From Trichostrongylus colubriformis (taxonomy: Eukaryota > Nematoda > Chromadorea > Rhabditida > Trichostrongylidae): a stretch of 64,000 bases of DNA. Below are positions 33,779 through 45,498 of this stretch, one piece after another. Location of the stretch: the NCBI GenBank assembly GCA_963978905.1, contig OZ022256.1:16617731-16681730 (forward strand), given 5' to 3'. Under the pieces are notes generated by a model. The model saw nothing but the letters and a program-made list of their open reading frames with translations. It was not told the origin of the DNA and did no database searches. Every line of letters starts with the position of its first letter. Positions within the stretch are counted from its first letter, which is position 1. Made by a program: the position numbers and the translations under genes.

Positions 33779-34216
33779 CTATCTGCGACGCAATCCCCCG
33801 CGAATGGCGCGCCACTGAGCTGTGGCACAGGCGGCTTTTTCAGCCCCAGCCGCCTTTCTTGTCTTGATCCCACTCGTAGCGACTGATTGACTGGGGTGGA
33901 AATGAAAGGTAACGCGGCCCGCTTTCTCAGTTTTAGCTTGAAGTTCACTCTGGAAAAATGATGCTTTCTCATTCCCGAACATCTCTTCGTGTTCACGACA
34001 TGGCAACACGCCAATGGAAAACTCGCCCAAAGTACTCGCCTCTTCAGGGGAAGGCTCCACGTCGAGGATCAGCGGTGAAGAAGGGTCCCGTTTCACCGGT
34101 CTTTGGCCATTTCCATCGTTTTTCTTCAATGTACTATTACTAGACATCTCGACTTTCACATTAACTGCTTCTTTCACTCTTCGTCCGAATTTCCCATATC
34201 GCTGCTTTAAGGTCAC
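33779..34216 (-). CDS. Protein-coding repeat family, intact 145-codon copy
   Basis: An uninterrupted minus-strand frame from ATG to stop. It is lysine/arginine-rich at the N-terminus (GKFGRRVKEAVNVKVEM), has an acidic-proline middle (LILDVEPSPEEASTLGEF), a Cys-containing HEEMFGNEKASF segment and ends WRAIRGGLRRR. Two other copies, both with stops and indels, lie at 2041-2575 and 57150-57640. Because the family is repeated, this is more likely a transposon- or retrocopy-borne frame than a host gene. No membrane segment or recognised domain. An upstream in-frame ATG was not seen before position 34216. Confidence 0.4.
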   Translation of the reverse strand: MTLKQRYGKFGRRVKEAVNVKVEMSSNSTLKKNDGNGQRPVKRDPSSPLILDVEPSPEEASTLGEFSIGVLPCREHEEMFGNEKASFFQSELQAKTEKAGRVTFHFHPSQSVATSGIKTRKAAGAEKAACATAQWRAIRGGLRRR

Positions 34217-36204
34217 AATATCACGTGCAAAAGTGCGAAATCAAAACCGCGAAATCGCAAACACTGTTCTATTCAAGGAACTTTTTGACATGTCTTATGT
34301 AATGCATCCAGTACGTTCTCTAGATTTTTCTGTAAAAGAACAACACCAGATTTCGTTCGAAAGTTCGAAAATGCTGATCGCCCGATGCAACCTTGCATTA
34401 CCGCTTCAACTTTTTGCAGAGCATAGTACGCAAAGGTAGAAAAAATTTTCCCATAGAACTTGGCAGAAATATTCATCACTCGTTTGATCTGGTTTTCTCT
34501 GATTATTCGTCTCAATCGCTTCTTAGCTATTGGTGCCACTTGATATTCCTCTTGTTGCGAGGTCTCAAGACTCAGTTTTGATCCGATACTGATCTTTCTG
34601 CGATGTTAATTCGTTTTGATAGAAGAACAAAGAACCATTAACGCATTTATATATGGATTTTGACTTCATTTTTTGAAATTCTTCCTCAAAATACTTCCTT
34701 CAGAACCGTTAATTGCCTTCGCTCCAATTCTGGTTTTCCACTGGCAAATGGTGTGTCGTTCAGGCAGCGTTCCAACTCTTCTCATGCTATTTTATTGAGA
34801 ATAATATTTTTCGCATATTTATATTCAGTGATGATGTAGTAAGAAGTGACGCTATTATTACATGGATCACTCGAGGTTCAAATCATAAAACAGTTCGCGC
34901 CCGCGCCCCGCAAGCATCTCCCCTCGGGGTTCGCTTAATTACTGTCAAAGTGGTTAAAGTCGATAAAAATGCTAGCTTGTACTGCTTGCTTGGCTGCTGC
35001 TAGTCAATGTATGCTGTAGTTTGGGGCTGCTCGATTACTTAGCTCGCCTAACCTTTCGGTGCCACGCGGGTTATTTTGCCGTGCGAACAGCAAACCTCCA
35101 ACAGTTCTTTTATGCCAAGAATACACGCAACAACGACAAAGCTAACAGTTACTATGGCTTGACGTATGACCTACAAGACTTGAGACAATTCCTAAGAAAC
35201 TTGACTCAATCTACCGAACTTGGCAAAGCGTCAACCGAAGCAGTAGGAAAAGGCTGGGAAGGCTAGTAGCGACCGAGCCAGCTCTGAGCAAAAGCGACGG
35301 CCACCCAGTTATTTTGTTAAGCGCTTTTATACGCACTCATAGATGCTTTTGAAGTTGAGCGCGCCGTCGTGAGCTTTCCCATACCTTTGGAATGATCAGT
35401 TTTCCAAAACATTCCCATAGCTACGGTGTCACCCAATGCCAAGAAGAAAAGAGGTCGTGAACTCCACGACATATGTGCAGGCACAATTTGTAGCTGTAGC
35501 TTCCATATTCCACTACTCCATGAAGCCAGACCACGTGGTTCAACACCGAAAAGGATTGACTAACGATGATTCTCTATTTACTATCATCACTCAAGCACGA
35601 ATTCATGGCATCTATGGCCCTCCTCTTCAGCTACTTGGAATTTTGTAGTCTTCGACCTTCGAGAAAAACATTTTTCTGGTCGTTCTTATCCATCGCTGGC
35701 TGGCTCCGACTTCTCTAAATGTGCTTTTTACTTACACAAGAAAGTCAAGTACGTTTAGTATGTTTGTTCAACTACTCCAAGACCCAACGCATTCCTTCGT
35801 AGAACGTAGTAGTAGCTATTTTATAGTAGAATCACAACAGATGAAGAGTAACGCCACCGACAGATTCTTCTGATCTGCCAATTTTTTGAATTACGTTTGA
35901 CGAGAATTTGAAGGAGCATCATTGAGTCTGAGCGTGTGTGTGTGTGTGTGCTCGTAAATTTTACTCTCAGCTAATCTCACTGAGGAACAAAAACTCTTCG
36001 GCAAACATCGACCCAAGGCTTTTTCGACGACGACTCGACACTGCCCTCTGCTGCCCCTCTGCGGGATGACTGAGCGGCGCGAACCAAGCACTGATTGAGA
36101 TGATCGTGTGCTATCAGAGAACATTAAAGAAGGTCAATTGGCTACCACTTGGGTGAATGGAATCTGATGAGCAAAGCGATAAGAATTAATTGGTGATTCC
36201 ACAG
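34217..36204. other. Unassigned stretch
   Basis: Several frames of 60-96 codons (34713-35003, 35021-35266, 35436-35648) lack domains and paired splice signals. A (GT)n run of about 16 bases lies at 35935-35950. Confidence 0.3.
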
Positions 36205-36390
36205 TATACCCCATGCACCTGTAACCAGGATAGGGAAGATTTTCGAGGTCTTGAACACAGAAGGAAAATACTGCTAATAGTCTGGCTTCCGTCTAAGGGC
36301 TCGTACACAGCGAAAATCAAACGGTCTCTTTGTAACAAGACCCCCATAAATAATTTTTATATCAAAATGCTTTCTTACCTTTCAGTTTAA
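36205..36390 (+). CDS. Candidate 3' exons of a small gene
   Basis: Exon 36205-36331 (acceptor GATTCCACAG) encodes YTPCTCNQDREDFRGLEHRR followed by KILLIVWLPSKGSYTAKIKR. A 54 bp intron (GTAACA...ACCTTTCAG) joins it to 36386-36390, which completes one codon and gives TAA. Phases agree. The final exon is tiny, and the donor is only fair. No family recognised. Confidence 0.35.
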   Translation, partial: YTPCTCNQDREDFRGLEHRRKILLIVWLPSKGSYTAKIKRSLCNKTPINNFYIKMLSYLSV

Positions 36391-37585
36391 TGGTCATATC
36401 GAAGCAAACAATGACTCATCGTAATCCTTCATTTTTTTAAAAATGAAGTCTTCAAGAAATTTGACAGTTATTTTACTTATTAATTTTTCTGCCCGATATC
36501 ATTAGCAAAGTTCGATGTGATGGAATGGGTCGTAGTTGAAGGATGTGGTCCATAGATGTGCGCCTGTACTCACATCAGCGCTTACACTGACCCAATACCA
36601 TATGATAATAGGGTTGTGAGAAATGCTGTGATAACTGTTAGCTAAGACGACCTTGTGCCGAGAACTTGGCATAATGCCAGATGAATTACTAGGAGCATTT
36701 GTACGTGAGAAGTCGTAGAAATTTCAGTAGTTGTTCTGCTAAGTTATCAGTTTTTGGATCTTCACCAGTTCAATGAGTGCCAGAAAAATCTGAAGGGGTC
36801 ATATTCATCCTAAAGGACTGTGACACTGGTATCAATTATCAGGGGTATCAATTGGCCCTGCAGCCTTTTTGAACCCATAAGGCGTTCCGGTGCCCTGCAA
36901 ATCTCAATAAAACCTGAATGCGAATTCTTCACATTCTTATTCAAATGTTTGTCAATCGTCTTTATTTCAGATTAATCGAAAATCACTCAATTCAAATATA
37001 TGTAAAAAAAACTTGGCGTCGATGGCAGACATTGTGGCTGCACCGCAGCCTCTAACAAAAATCGTGATGTCCTCTGAATTTCAAGGTTTTGGTGTACGGT
37101 AACGTTGCACTCTTCTGGCAGCAGTGCGAGAGTATTTGGGAAGCATTCCACAAATGATATGCTAAAATCTTACCATGAAACAGTGCAGGGGTGCTATGGA
37201 TCGGTGGTCCACTGGGAGACGATTTTAGAAACCAAAAAATATGTTGAAATTTGTATGGGCTGTATTAGGGCCTAAGTTAGACAAGATGGATTCTCCCTCA
37301 TACTGTACTATCATGCGCGAACTACGAAACGGTTACTGGTGTTCGAACAAATACACGATAACACCTCTCCCAAATATTTTTTTGTTAGATTTTGACACAA
37401 TTTTAAGAGATTTTTTGAGATTTATTGTTAGACAATGAAATTAACTGAAGATGTACTGCAGCTCTGCCAACCATGAAAGCAAGCCAAATCAAAGATCGTG
37501 AGCGAGAGAAAAGAAAAAAGCTTCTTTCGAACTCCGAGTAGATCAATAACGATGACTCGCTGGATTACTGTTATGTTTTCGGGCA
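36391..37585. other. No gene recognised
   Basis: No convincing exon. GGTATCAATT occurs twice around 36828-36852. Confidence 0.35.
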
Positions 37586-37663
37586 TGTATGTGGTAGATG
37601 GTATTGAACACAAAGGGGCTGGGCTGACCCACCCTTTGTGCTTAATATCAGCTACCACATACA
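37586..37663. ncRNA. Near-perfect 78-nt hairpin, miRNA-precursor-like
   Basis: The 5' arm TGTATGTGGTAG pairs with CTACCACATACA, and GGTATTGAACACAAAGGG pairs with CCCTTTGTGCTTAATATC (two mismatches and a few G-U pairs), leaving a loop of about 14 nt that itself can pair GGG with CCC. Size and stem length fit a nematode pre-miRNA. The alternative is a very small MITE. A partial repeat of the 3' arm (CAGCTACCAC...CAGTTCGG) follows at 37690-37707. There is no evidence of expression. Confidence 0.3.
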
Positions 37664-39212
37664 GTTCGGAAACAGTACGTTTGGATGGCAGCTACCACAA
37701 TCAGTTCGGGTGGCAGGTTTTAAAAATGCACAATCGCAATAGAAATTTTTTTCTTATGCAAAAATATATTGAAAATATAACAACTGTTATTCTTCGAATA
37801 AAGTCCATCGTCATCAGTCACTTCTGGTATCGATCAGCAAGAAGGCGAAACTGGTCAAGGCAGCATTCGGAAGGCTTCATATTCAAGAAACCTTAACACG
37901 CTTCTTTGAGAAACTGGGTAGCAGAACCAGGACCTCGAGCAGTACGATCTCCTAACGAGTATCACACATTTCGTCATTCACAGAAGAAATATTACAAAAA
38001 AAATGAATTTGCAAGAATTTCCCGGAATTCCCGGGGGAATTCTTTTCCCGGAATTTGCTGCAACTCAACAACCTCCACCTATTGTGGCGTGCAAAAAGTC
38101 TTTGTATCAGTGCGCTCTCCTTTGAATCCTTTTCCACAGAAAAATGATTGCGAACAGTACACCTGGATATGATTTTACTGAAATGTCACTACCCGCAGTC
38201 AGCAACACTATGCAAAAAAATTAGCCCAGGTAGCTCCTTTCATTCCTTCTCCCACCGTGCTTTATTTTTTTTGTTTTTTTTTTGCACGACATATAACTGT
38301 TAGTCGGTCCCTTGGTTGCTCTCGAGATGGTCTAAGCGCATCGCTAGCATTCTGCAGAGTTCATTTTTCAAGTGTCTGGGCGGCGGATTGCCTGAGCTGT
38401 ACCCCCGGCCGCTTTTCCCTTCGCATCTTTGTAAAGAGTTCATTTTTCGAGGGTCCGCTCTGTCTGCTCGTTGTATCCGCTACTCATCGCTGCTCCTCCT
38501 CCTACTGCTCTATCTCTGACCTCAACCCTACGTCCGGCCGTCCTCGTCCCAGTCGTTCTAGTCGTCGTAGTCATCATCGTCGTCGTCGTCGTCGTTGTCG
38601 TCCTCGTTTTTTTACCTTTCTGTTTGTCGTCTCGACCTCATATTTGCACTCTGCAAGAACCCTGGCAGTGGCCACTCTATCACGCTCACTCCTTGTTTGC
38701 TTTGTATTGTTTTAATCCAAACCACTGTCTCTGACCATCAGTCATGATATCAATCTTCAGACCACCCAAGCATATGCCCTATCAATTATACAAGTCTCTC
38801 TTGCACTTTATTTATGCTGACCATGCTCTTGTGCGAATTGGCCTGGGCAGAAGTGCAAATTCGGTGGCCGGATGAAGAATGCGAAATGAGGTTTTACATA
38901 AGCCAAAAAAATGAAATTTGAACTGTTTGAAATTTACAAAATTCAAATGTTTAGCGTTGTGTCCTTTCCAATGATGTTTTCTGTAGTAGTAAATAAAGCT
39001 CAGATGCCTATGCAGATTCTCGTGACTTCCATAAACAAGGAAACAACAATAAGCAATAAAATAACTCTAGATGATAAAGATCAGGGTATGAGCAGTGCAT
39101 GGAAACAGTTCAAGTCCAGGATACAGTTCCACTTGGACCATACTCATGTACTTGGTTGATAGTCCTTTGAACGTGCTGTGGCTTGGTATACGGAGGTTGT
39201 TTTCATTGAGAT
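37664..39212. other. No gene recognised
   Basis: Long plus frames at 38257-38715 are T/C- and Arg-rich and cross a CGT microsatellite, so are not believed. A frame at 38911-39159 has no domain. A small cluster of CCCGGAATT palindromes lies at 38020-38055. Confidence 0.35.
38557..38610. repeat. CGT microsatellite
   Basis: (CGT)n with interruptions, from GTCGTCGTAG to CGTCGTTGTCGTCCTCG. Confidence 0.8.
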
Positions 39213-39554
39213 TTTCAAATAAAAGAATTATTCTATTAATAAAATTATAAAGCCTCGGTTATTTCGAAGATCTTTTCCATTTTGAGGTGTTAATTGACAA
39301 TATCATTGCGTCGCTATTGAATTCATATAAATCTGATCTCTGACTGTGCTTTGGAATCATAAGACTTTTATGATGAACATCGCTTTCAAATAAAAGAATT
39401 ATTCTATTAATAAAATTATAAAGCCTCGGTTATTTCGAAGATCTTTTCCATTTTGAGGTGTTAATTGACAATATCATTGCGTCGCTATTGAATTCATATA
39501 AATCTGATCTCTGACCGTGCTTTGGAATCATAAGACTTTTATGATGAACATCGC
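39213..39554. repeat. Two tandem copies of a 171 bp unit
   Basis: 39213-39383 and 39384-39554 differ at only one or two positions (CTGACTGTG versus CTGACCGTG), so the duplication is recent. The unit starts TTTCAAATAAAAGAATT and ends GATGAACATCGC. No frame or hairpin explains it. Confidence 0.9.
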
Positions 39555-40044
39555 TAATAATATACCCATGCCGTTGCTTCCAATGCTTTCTCGCTTTTAC
39601 ATCTGTTAAATCGAGAAGATTCTAGTGCAAAAAGGATATTTCATGTGCGATTGATCGCCGAAACCAATGTATACTGTATTTACTCTTGCACATGTTTATT
39701 GAGCAGGGCGCTGATAAGTGGAAGTGATGGATGCGATAGAGGCATTGCCGCCAACCGCACGACCCAGAGATCAGATCCAAGCTGACCAAGACAGGAAAAT
39801 GGTTACTTGGTGAAGAACTCGTCGGAAATACCTCGAGATGAGCTTAATAACTTCTTGAAAACAGTGGTGTATATTTGAAGTGTACTGTCCTGGAGGATTC
39901 TGTTAGACCTATGTAAGCTCCTTGAGTAAGTACCTACTTTGTTTACTTTTCAAGTTGCGAAGTTACTTGGGTACGTAAACCACCTACCTCACTTGCAGAG
40001 ATAATTACTGTACAAATAGTGTGTTTGTTTTATTAACGAATGAC

Positions 40045-40140
40045 CGCTCACGACGGGATGGGTAGCATCCAGATAGGATTCGATCCATAGTGATGCATGA
40101 GAGAACACCGATTTGTACCGCTACACCATGGCTCCTTTTC
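40045..40140 (-). mobile_element. tRNA-like SINE head, minus strand
   Basis: On the minus strand GGAGCCATGGTGTAGCGGTA carries an A box and GGATCGAATCC a B box about 45 bases on. The acceptor stem does not close well and there is no second copy of the body in the window, so the family assignment is open. Confidence 0.45.
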
Positions 40141-41554
40141 GTAGCAACTTACGTGTTTCTGCACTCCGCAAGTGTAGTAAAAGTGAAAAGATCACAAGTC
40201 CTCAGGAAACTCGCCATCATTTGTTCAGTGATCACTAATCACTGGTGACGAAAGCGTCAAGTTTTTTTTCGCGCTGCACAAGATCCGGTATGACCTTTGT
40301 ACAAAATTTTCAATTGCTTTTTTATCGATTCAAATCAATTCAAATCTTTGATAGCTCTCAAACTGCCAGGTTCGCTGTTCACTTTCAATATCGGATAGAG
40401 GCTTTTTTGCAGTTCTTTTTGCAATTCTTTCTTGTAATTCTTTTGCAATTTTTTGCAATTTTTTTTTGCAATTCTTTCGTAATTGATCGTTGTTACTGGA
40501 AATCCCTATAAGCCTGCAGTCTATAAATCTACAGCTACCTCAAAACTTATATTTTTTCCAATACGAGTGTTTTTTGCAAGCTTTCCCCAACCCTTTCACT
40601 CTCAAAAACTGGTCGTGTACTTCTGACCCCATAGAAGCGTACTAATCCTATTGGTGCGCGCATAGATGAAAAGCGCACCGTGCGTACAAACTGGTAGAGA
40701 GTTAATCCTAATCAGAGCCTGAGTGCGTGGTTGACCTTTTCAGCAAGCAAGGTCACCTCTAATCATATTCGATTTCATTTGATTGTCTGTCTATATCAAG
40801 CTTCCTGATTTTTCATCTTTTTCTATTTTCTTTTAGTAATGTTGCTGACCGTTTTTCGGATATTCTTTTACTATTTTCGCCTAAACCAAAACGGTCCCAA
40901 ATTTGTTAAAAAAACATTTCCACTTTGTCGGCCTTGTTCCAAGTGTTTACAGTGTTTCTTGACAGTGAGCATTAATGTGCATGAGTCGAACTTCTGAAAT
41001 ACCAAACCCCCTATAGAATGCACCACGCATTCTACTTCCAGCCGCTTTCGCACTGACGTTTCTATAGGTTTGGCGTATATGCTATGACCTTAGGATGTGA
41101 GCCGTGGCGTGTACTATGACTTGGGGGGAGCGGTCGATGGAGAGATCGGTTGTTTCGGAGATTCTCTGTTGCCTTTAACTAAACCCCAAAGAAGAGGAAA
41201 GGCCAGACTGGCCTGAGGAACCATTTATTTGGTATTTGATCCTTGGACTATGGAAGTGGGAAAGGCTTCACCTGTAACTACACCCACTATGCCCGTACTC
41301 AAGTGAGCAAGGCTCGAATTTATGATGTTCAGACTGAAAGTGTAGTTTCTGGTAATCTTTGAAGGGTTGCATAAGGCGAGATGTTCGAAAAAAGAAAAAA
41401 AATCGGTGCGGTTGAGTGAAAGAGAAGGAGCATCGTGTGGAGCATCGTCGTTGAATGTGTCTTTAAGACACCGTCCATAACATATGGCGAAAATTCCCCC
41501 GTTAAAAAGGTTATGGAGAGGTCGGAATGTGCAATAACACACGGTATTCTGTAG
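40141..41554. other. Unassigned stretch
   Basis: T-rich tandem TTTTGCAATTC units at 40400-40480. The overlapping minus-strand frames at 41225-41542 (105 codons, ending next to an AATAAA) and 41329-41679 (116 codons) are long but without domains, and their acceptors are ambiguous. Confidence 0.3.
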
Positions 41555-41786
41555 ATGGAACAGAGTGGCAGCGGAAAGGGCACTGATTGTACTGAAAGAT
41601 TAAGTGCCTCATCGTCTGGGAGCCATGAGAAAGTGGGGTACCGACCAAGTAACCATTCTCGAAAATTTGATTTTCTCATCGCCTTCCTTCTGTACAGTTA
41701 TCTTAGACTTATTCGCTGTTCGAAGGTTCACGTTAAAAATCAAAATCTTACAGAAAATGTACCCTTATTATAGTTTGGCCACGCAG
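41555..41786 (+). CDS. First exons of a possible membrane receptor gene
   Basis: Exon 41555-41648 starts with ATG directly after TATTCTGTAG, a good trans-splice acceptor, and encodes MEQSGSGKGTDCTERLSASS and a polar continuation; donor A/GTAACC. After a 54 bp intron ending TTCTGTACAG, exon 41698-41786 encodes ILDLFAVRRFTLKIKILQKM and YPYYSLATQ, donor GTAACA. Phases agree. The segment 'hydrophobic, basic, K..YSLxxQ' faintly recalls the loop after a membrane helix in nematode Sra/Sre-type chemoreceptors, but this is a loose resemblance. Downstream it may continue to the exon at 42111. A 62-codon minus frame overlaps the following intron. Confidence 0.4.
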
Positions 41787-41949
41787 GTAACACGGACGGG
41801 TGAGTCGTGAAACAAATTAGTGGCTGCCTTCAAATCCTTTAGTGCCACAATCTTAACTTTCTTTCCACATCGAGTTTCTAGCACCACTGTTCCACCCCCA
41901 CCCATCTTATCCGCATAGTTGAATGTTTGAGGAAATGGATCTTTGCTGA

Positions 41950-42010
41950 ATTTCAATTTTTTCGCTTGAAACTTTGCATGGGGCTCTTAGTGAACAAAAG
42001 GAACTTCACT
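41950..42010. mobile_element. Foldback family 1 end fragment
   Basis: TTTTTTCGCTTGAAACTTTGCATGG and CTCTTAGTGAACAAAAGGAA match the outer arm of family 1 and the fragment at 18950. No second arm. Confidence 0.5.
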
Positions 42011-42110
42011 GTATGGGCACAGAGAAAGCTGTAATTTCCGTAGACCTTTTCTTTGGGTTTTTGCACGTCTACACTGCAATATCCACCAGATACACGTTTT
42101 TTACATTCAG

Positions 42111-42261
42111 ATTAGGAAAAATGCTGTGCAATGGACTAAATAGTGCAGGAAGAGCCGGAGCAGACGCCGCGGGCCGTCCGAATGACCTACAGATTGCTTT
42201 AGAACTAGCAAACATTGAAGACACTAACTACATGCTTTTATGTACATGGGATATCAATTGA
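42111..42261 (+). CDS. Terminal exon, unrecognised
   Basis: After the strong acceptor TTTTTTACATTCAG the frame encodes LGKMLCNGLNSAGRAGADAA, then PNDLQIALELANIEDTNYML and ends LCTWDIN, TGA. It begins in phase 2, whereas the exon ending at 41786 ends in phase 0, so a further exon must lie between if they belong together. An alternative phase 0 reading stops after ten codons. No domain recognised. Confidence 0.4.
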
Positions 42262-43755
42262 TCGATCCAAAGAATTGGAGACCTGGTAGAGCCACTGTGC
42301 AAGTCCTGTCGTTCTCGAATACGACGAACGTGATTTGAGCCCATTGCATTGCTAGCTCTTTCCTCGCAGCTACAATTAATAGTAATGGGTATGAGATTGA
42401 CCTCAAAACTACGTTACTGTGATTTACAATTCCTTTTTTCGCTTCTTGAATAGCTGTCCGTTCAGGCTTACAATCAAGCATAACGCGTAAAGCATTCGCA
42501 TACAATTAAACGCCTTTTGACTAAGCTACGCCACTCATTCCACTGGTTCTATTCAGAATAGCGGTTACAATGAATGCCCTTTACCCTATTTAATGTATTG
42601 TGACAGAGAGCATTATGAAAGTAAGGGTTTTCACATTCTCAGCTAAGTCTGGCACTAATTCACCGATCACGGTGGGATGAAAAGCTTGGCTGACGAAGGA
42701 GGGCATTGCGCCGGGATTTGTTTCCCGGTTCGTGCGAGCGGAATCGGTGCCGCTTTTATCCTACTTTCGCTTCTTTATAACTTATAATCGCACGAAAAAG
42801 CTAAAGCTAATAAAGAATTGCTGCGTCAGAGCGTGGACCCCTGAATTAGAGGCACAGTATACTTCTAGTCTTCGTTGTTCATCGTGCTCAATAAATTTCC
42901 TGAAGATGTTGAAGAATTCGAAAAAGAAGGAAACTGTCAAGGAAACTTCTTGAAACTAAGTGAAAAACGCCTTGCAAACCAAATGAAATCACACTAAGAA
43001 GCAGGCGTTTGCACAGATTTCTACCTGATTTTATCACTTGCATACAGCATTACTACCTTGTCGTGATAACGCTGCCTTTATTTCCGGAATCTCGTCGGAA
43101 CCCACCTATGCACAACTGATAACAAGCCTTTTTTCAATGAGTTGCCGCTGCTGATCCGCTGGCTAATCCGATGGAAGGTGGCGGCCACCTTGAAACGACA
43201 GGCGCCATCTCATATACATACAGGTTCTCTACGCGCGACAACTCATTCTTGCGCTCCGGACAACCTTTTTAGTTGCAGGAGGAGCCATATGCTCACAAAT
43301 GGAACCAGAATAGTGATCTCAACGTGAACTGTGCTTTTGAAGAAGCCCACTGTCCTTTAGTGTATGTGACGATTAAAGTTTAGGCAAGACTAGACGGATT
43401 CAATCCTAAAAACTTGAATTGCTCGCAATTTAGAAGATCTGTAAGATGCATGGAGCATAGGAGAAATCGCTTACTTTCAAGTCGTTGGCAGAATGATCTG
43501 CCTTCAAAGTTTTTGGATGGGTTAGTTTGAGATGATTAATAAGAATGAGTAAATAATCACAAAACTCCTTTTGGAGATGCTCCACGTCCTTAACTTCCAT
43601 TCAAATTCGTATCAGTATTTGAATGCGATTTCATTTGTACACATTGACTTCTCCAAGCAATGGACATGATTTATCGTCTTAGCCGAGCGTGGCCCCAACT
43701 CTCTAACACTAGACTGATGTAAGTTTTGCATAGCTCGGCGGGCTTCGAGGTTTAA
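42262..43755. other. No gene recognised
   Basis: Frames at 42732-42953 and 43142-43327 have no domain and no paired splice sites. Confidence 0.3.
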
Positions 43756-43835
43756 TCCCTCGACCACATTTAGCGGAACGGCGCCACTTACACCACACCA
43801 CCTCGGCATCATAGAAATTGAACCGTTTCTCACAG
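43756..43835 (-). mobile_element. SINE family 2 head, minus strand
   Basis: On the minus strand GCCGAGGTGGTGTGGTGTAA and, at the usual distance, GAGGGATTAAACCTCGAAG correspond to the A- and B-box parts of the SINE at 20262. The body is absent. Confidence 0.45.
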
Positions 43836-43863
43836 GAAACGCGAATAAATGGCAAATGACCCG

Positions 43864-44028
43864 CTAGAGCATGCAATCGAGCCGTCTGTATCCTTGTGCT
43901 TTATTTGGCTCGTCGCGTTCAAATAAGATGTACGGGCGACATCGTCCACCGGTGGTGTATCTCGTGTTAATCGCCTGCAAAGACGCGTATTTGTCCCGTT
44001 GCTTGACCAAATAAGCGAAATAGTGCAA
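43864..44028 (-). CDS. Terminal exon of a minus-strand gene, unrecognised
   Basis: After the acceptor CACTTCTTTTCAG the frame reads LHYFAYLVKQRDKYASLQAI, NTRYTTGGRCRPYILFERDE and ends GYRRLDCML, TAG (54 codons, phase 0). The composition is protein-like. Upstream exons could not be fixed; a frame at about 44105-44140 (MRSQFGNAFGEA) is one option. Confidence 0.35.
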   Translation of the reverse strand: MHYFAYLVKQRDKYASLQAINTRYTTGGRCRPYILFERDEPNKAQGYRRLDCML

Positions 44029-44049
44029 CTGAAAAGAAGTGCTGTCCAC

Positions 44050-45498
44050 TCATTGTAGAAGCGTAACGTGTGCCCTTTTCGGACACATTTTCACAATCAC
44101 ACACGAACTGCTTCTCCAAAAGCATTCCCAAACTGACTTCTCATCGTGTGGAATTCAATCAGATCTTTTCATGTTACTTGCTCATCTGATGCCCCTTCAT
44201 GGAATTTCTAAACCTTCATATTTCACAATTTTGCGTTTTTGCATACTTGCGATTCTGCGGCGTCGCACTTTCGCACGCGATACCACGGCATTGAAATTGT
44301 GCAATGCCGTAAACTCGCCTGTGGAGCCGCACCACCGCAAAATCACAAAATCGCTAAGTCCGACGGCAGCCTAAGAGATTATCGTTCCCGTGTAATAATC
44401 CCTACTGAGGGACACGACGAGCCCATGGGAAATGTGACCGTTACGCGAGCAACTTTTGAACAATAACAACAACAAAGCTGACCGCGTCCCGTCCGCACAT
44501 CTCAAAACAAATCCCCGTTTGCGAAATGAGATTCCATCACTCATTTTGGCCTCGTTAAATATTTCCGTATTTTTGCTTGTGGTTACATAGCCGCTGCTGT
44601 GGTATCGATCCAGTTTCCGTTTCTTTCTTTTTTACTTTAAAAAAGTGTGCTAGGCAATTACGAATACTCAAGCATATTATCTAGCTGAGTCCGATGTCAT
44701 ATTCTTTCTCGCTTCTCACATTATTTGGTGGTACGCCTTGTGAATCAAATTCTAGATCTCATCTTTCTAGGGTAATAGATCCTTTGGTAACTATCCAGAC
44801 CGGCATTTTTTCGCGTCACCACGACACGCCATTATGATGCTACACCTGCTCGAATCTAAGCTACCTACAGGGTACACTAGCAGTCGAGTATTCCTCGGTA
44901 GGTGTTCCGTATTTGTCCGGACAGAAGGAGGAGGGTCGCACCTGTGGAGGTTAGCGATTAGCAATAAAACACCCTGCAACCATAAAATCGGCAAAAGTTA
45001 CTGGTATTGTAGAGCGTAAAAAGGGGAGGGTCTTATTCGGACCCCCGTAGACGGGGGGGGGGTCGTACTGGGCGGGTACTTTCCTCGACAATTGGTAGTG
45101 CTCTGGCTACCTACGCCCACTAACTTATGTAGGTGGGCGATTTCACGATAAGAGACACTATGACTTGAGTGCCTCCGACGGTTTTTATTCCTTGCTTTTC
45201 CTTTCATTTTCGAGTACATAATCACACCTAAGTAATCACTGTTTAGTTATTTTCAGCGTTTTTTTTTTTGAAAATTTGGTAGGGGATGGCTGCGAAAATG
45301 CCAAATTCATAGCACTTCCTCATTATAATCATTATGAATGCTATGGTTGTTTTTTTTGATTTTTCATTGTTATACTCCATCACTCAAAAGACATTTTTCT
45401 TCACTATGATCATGGACTTGCCATATCATTACCATTCTATTTTTATTACACATTTTGGGCATTTTTATGTATTGTGTTTTTATTTTTTGATTGTGTAG
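44050..45498. other. Unassigned stretch
   Basis: 44820-44900 holds the diverged counterpart of the repeat at 23.78 kb. A G-rich hairpin (GGACCCCCGT...ACGGGGGG) lies at 45039-45064. No exon accepted. Confidence 0.3.

Noticed and set aside
38257..38734. 152-codon and overlapping plus-strand frames
   Set aside because: T/C-rich and Arg/Ser-rich, running through a CGT microsatellite, with no splice signals or domain.
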